Positions 32,225-34,263 of a stretch of DNA of 34,263 nucleotides are shown piece by piece; positions within the stretch are counted from its first letter, which is position 1, and every line of letters starts with the position of its first letter. Below the pieces are notes generated by a model. It was not told where the DNA came from and made no database searches. It saw only the letters and a list, made by a program, of their open reading frames with translations. Made by a program: the position numbers and the translations under genes. This DNA is from Patescibacteria group bacterium (GTDB lineage: Bacteria > Patescibacteriota > Minisyncoccia > Minisyncoccales > CG1-02-41-26), in contig JAMCXQ010000015.1 of assembly GCA_023474835.1 (NCBI GenBank), positions 1-34,263 of the forward strand, given 5' to 3'.

Positions 32225-33574
32225 ATGGCGCTCAATAAAATTTTCAGGAAAATCGCCCCGTATTTTTTGGTGTCCGCGTACCATTTCGCCTGGGCGTTTT
32301 TTGGCGCTTTGCTGTGCGGATTTCCGTCAAGAAAACTTTTTGTTATTGGGATTACGGGCACGAACGGCAAATCAACGACCGTTTTGATGATTTGCCGCAT
32401 TTTGGAAGAAGCCGGATTTAAGGTTGGCTCGGTTTCTTCTTTGTGGGTTAAAATCGGGCAAAAAGAGCAACCAAATCCCTGGCACATGACAATGCCGGGC
32501 AGGTTCAGTTTGCAAAAACTGATGAGACAAATGGCAAAAGAGGGCTGCCATTACGCGGTTTTGGAAGTGACTTCCGAGGGCGTTTTGCAATCGCGCCACA
32601 AGTTCATTAATTTTCAGGCTGCGGTTTTAAGCAATTTGTCAGCCGAACACATTGAACGGCACGGCAGTTTTGAAAAATACCGAGAGGCCAAAGGAAAGTT
32701 TTTTGCGGCGGTAAAAGGAACGCATATTATAAACGCGGATGATGAAAACGCGGAGTATTTTCTGCAATTTTCCGCCAAGCAAAAGCTTCTTTTCTCTCTG
32801 AATCCCAAAATACTTAACACTCCGCTGCTACGTAGCAGCGGAGTGTTAAGTTATAGGGTGGTTATGGGAACAGGGGGAGCGGAAAATGTTGAAGAAAAAA
32901 ACGGGCAATTATCATTTAATGTTGATTCCGTGCCGTTTGTTTTGCCTTTGATGGGAAAATTTAATGTTTATAACAGTTTGGCGGCGATTTGTGTTGGTGT
33001 GTCGCAGGGGATTTCTTTGGAAATTTGCCAGAAGGCTCTGGCGAAAATCGGGCAGATTGCGGGTAGAATGGAAATTGTGCAAAAAGAGCCGTTTCTGGTA
33101 ATTGTCGATTTGGCGCATACGCCCCCGGCCCTTGAAAAAGTTTACCAAACCTGCCAGGCGATGTTAGGCCCTGGCAACAAAATTATCGCGGTTTTCGGGG
33201 CGGCCGGGGGCGGCCGGGACAAGTGGAAAAGGCCGGAACTGGGACATTTGGCCGCCAGATATTGCGGGGCGATCGTTTTGACTAATGAAGACCCATACGA
33301 CGAATCGCCTACCGGCATAATTAACCAGATTGCCGAGGGAATGCAAGGAGTTAAACTCCTTGCAAGGTGCAAGGAGTTTAACTCCTTGCGAGTTTTCAAG
33401 ATATTGGACAGGAGAGGAGCGATTAAAAAGGGGCTGGAACTGGCGCGACCAGGCGACATTGTTTTGCTTTTGGGCAAAGGCACCGAAGCGACAATGGTTT
33501 TTGAAAACGGCCGCAAAATCGCCTGGAACGAAAAAAAAGTTGTTGAGGAATCGTTAAACAATATTAACTTATGA
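32225..33574 (+). CDS. MurE-like Mur ligase (UDP-MurNAc-tripeptide synthetase-like) with two palindrome-encoded insertions
   Basis: ITGTNGKSTTVLMICRILEEAGF; LSAEHIERHGSFEKYREAKG; FGAAGGGRDKWKRPELG; LTNEDPYDESP. Confidence 0.9.
   Translation: MALNKIFRKIAPYFLVSAYHFAWAFFGALLCGFPSRKLFVIGITGTNGKSTTVLMICRILEEAGFKVGSVSSLWVKIGQKEQPNPWHMTMPGRFSLQKLMRQMAKEGCHYAVLEVTSEGVLQSRHKFINFQAAVLSNLSAEHIERHGSFEKYREAKGKFFAAVKGTHIINADDENAEYFLQFSAKQKLLFSLNPKILNTPLLRSSGVLSYRVVMGTGGAENVEEKNGQLSFNVDSVPFVLPLMGKFNVYNSLAAICVGVSQGISLEICQKALAKIGQIAGRMEIVQKEPFLVIVDLAHTPPALEKVYQTCQAMLGPGNKIIAVFGAAGGGRDKWKRPELGHLAARYCGAIVLTNEDPYDESPTGIINQIAEGMQGVKLLARCKEFNSLRVFKILDRRGAIKKGLELARPGDIVLLLGKGTEATMVFENGRKIAWNEKKVVEESLNNINL
32812..32851. 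repeat. 40-bp perfect palindrome in frame in Mur ligase gene
   Basis: ACTTAACACTCCGCTGCTACGTAGCAGCGGAGTGTTAAGT. Confidence 0.97.
33343..33389. repeat. Nested inverted repeat (22-bp arms, 3-nt loop) in frame in Mur ligase gene
   Basis: GCAAGGAGTTAAACTCCTTGCA-AGG-TGCAAGGAGTTTAACTCCTTGC; each arm is itself palindromic. Confidence 0.97.
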
Positions 33575-34251
33575 GCGAGGCAAATTTTTTTAAAGAAAAA
33601 AGCCCGGAGGAAATTCTAAAAGCAAACGAAAAGCGTTTACGAAGCTGGGTTAAACCCTATAAACAGCCGGACAGTTCATTGGGCGCGGAAGATGATTTAA
33701 TGCAGATTGCCAGAGTTGCCTTTCTTGACGCTATCAAAACATTTGATCCCAAGAAAACAAAAAGCAAAAATTTTGATACCTGGGCGTGGTTTTGCGTTAG
33801 AAAAGCGGTCGTGGGCGAGCTTCGCGAGAAAGGTGGGGGCCTTAGCGGGGGTTCGTCGGAACAGCGTGGTGATCCTGTTATTAAAAAAGCGCAAAATTTC
33901 GGCATTGACGTTAGCAATACGGACAAAGCCGTTCCTTCAAGCCCGGACGATTCTAGAATTCAGGCATTAGCCAAACACTTTAAATTAAGCCCCCAATCGG
34001 TCGCGTCGCGTCTTTTACTGGCGCAAACAAAGGAAATGGCAAAACAGGAGGTGCGCCTTGATAAGATTCCTGCAAGTGAAGTTTTTATTAGTTCAGGTAA
34101 TAAAACAACGGGCAGAATAGAAGGCCAGGAAAATAATATCCTTTATAGCATAGGATTTGAAAAGCCAATTGACGACAAAATGGCTGACGAACAGTTATTG
34201 GAAATTATCAACGGGCTTCTTCCAAAAATTGAGAGTTTGGGTAATGCCTGA
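33571..34251 (+). CDS. Sigma-70 region-2-like protein; 3' end possibly artificial
   Basis: GAEDDLMQIARVAFLDAIKTFDPKKTKSKNFDTWAWFCVRKAVVGELRE matches the sigma-70 region 2 pattern; final 22 nt of the window are an inverted copy of an internal segment. Confidence 0.6.
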   Translation: MSEANFFKEKSPEEILKANEKRLRSWVKPYKQPDSSLGAEDDLMQIARVAFLDAIKTFDPKKTKSKNFDTWAWFCVRKAVVGELREKGGGLSGGSSEQRGDPVIKKAQNFGIDVSNTDKAVPSSPDDSRIQALAKHFKLSPQSVASRLLLAQTKEMAKQEVRLDKIPASEVFISSGNKTTGRIEGQENNILYSIGFEKPIDDKMADEQLLEIINGLLPKIESLGNA

Positions 34252-34263
34252 ATTCTAGAATCG
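33948..34263. repeat. Inverted repeat arms 33948-33969 and 34242-34263
   Basis: CGATTCTAGAATTCAGGCATTA and its exact reverse complement ending at the last base of the window. Confidence 0.95.

Noticed and set aside
1-34263. Alternative genetic code (TGA as Gly)
   Set aside because: Several genes end naturally at TGA (for example the livK-like gene, tsaE, ruvA) with no read-through homology.

Overview
The window looks like a contig from an ultra-small-genome bacterium of the Patescibacteria/CPR type. That taxonomic call is inferred from gene content and protein style. TGA is used as a stop, so the Gracilibacteria code 25 is not in use. Identifiable genes are a branched-chain amino-acid ABC transporter cluster (livM fragment, livK-like, livH) with a divergent TrmB-type regulator, PBP1A, ruvC, ruvB, ruvA, yebC, a ComEA-like HhH + lamin-tail protein, a PilB/GspE ATPase, a degenerate DHH-like protein, tsaE, polA without a recognisable 3'-5' exonuclease domain, a sensor/histidine kinase/receiver trio, fpg (mutM), holA, rpsT, a VirD4/TraG-like membrane ATPase with lineage-specific neighbours, uvrB, type-2 IPP isomerase, a MurE-like ligase and a sigma-70-region-2-like ORF truncated near the window end. 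A probable standalone structured ncRNA with its own promoter and terminator lies between ruvB and pilB (possibly 6S-like). The most unusual signal is a set of short perfect or near-perfect palindromes, many of them in frame inside conserved housekeeping genes (uvrB x2, mur ligase x2, polA, the HhH/LTD gene, the tsaE C-terminus). They are often accompanied by 7-bp-period tandem repeats, which also occur in frame (tsaE, yebC, polA, HhH/LTD) and at gene ends. One palindrome family has three copies with symmetrical, compensatory substitutions. This resembles Rickettsia palindromic elements and cyanobacterial heptamer repeats in concept. A second unusual region (5731-10489) encodes two large mosaic proteins that share domains and exact DNA blocks. 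One carries a C39-like cysteine-peptidase signature, and the other appears frameshifted at an A7 tract. All calls come from reading the sequence; no database search was run.
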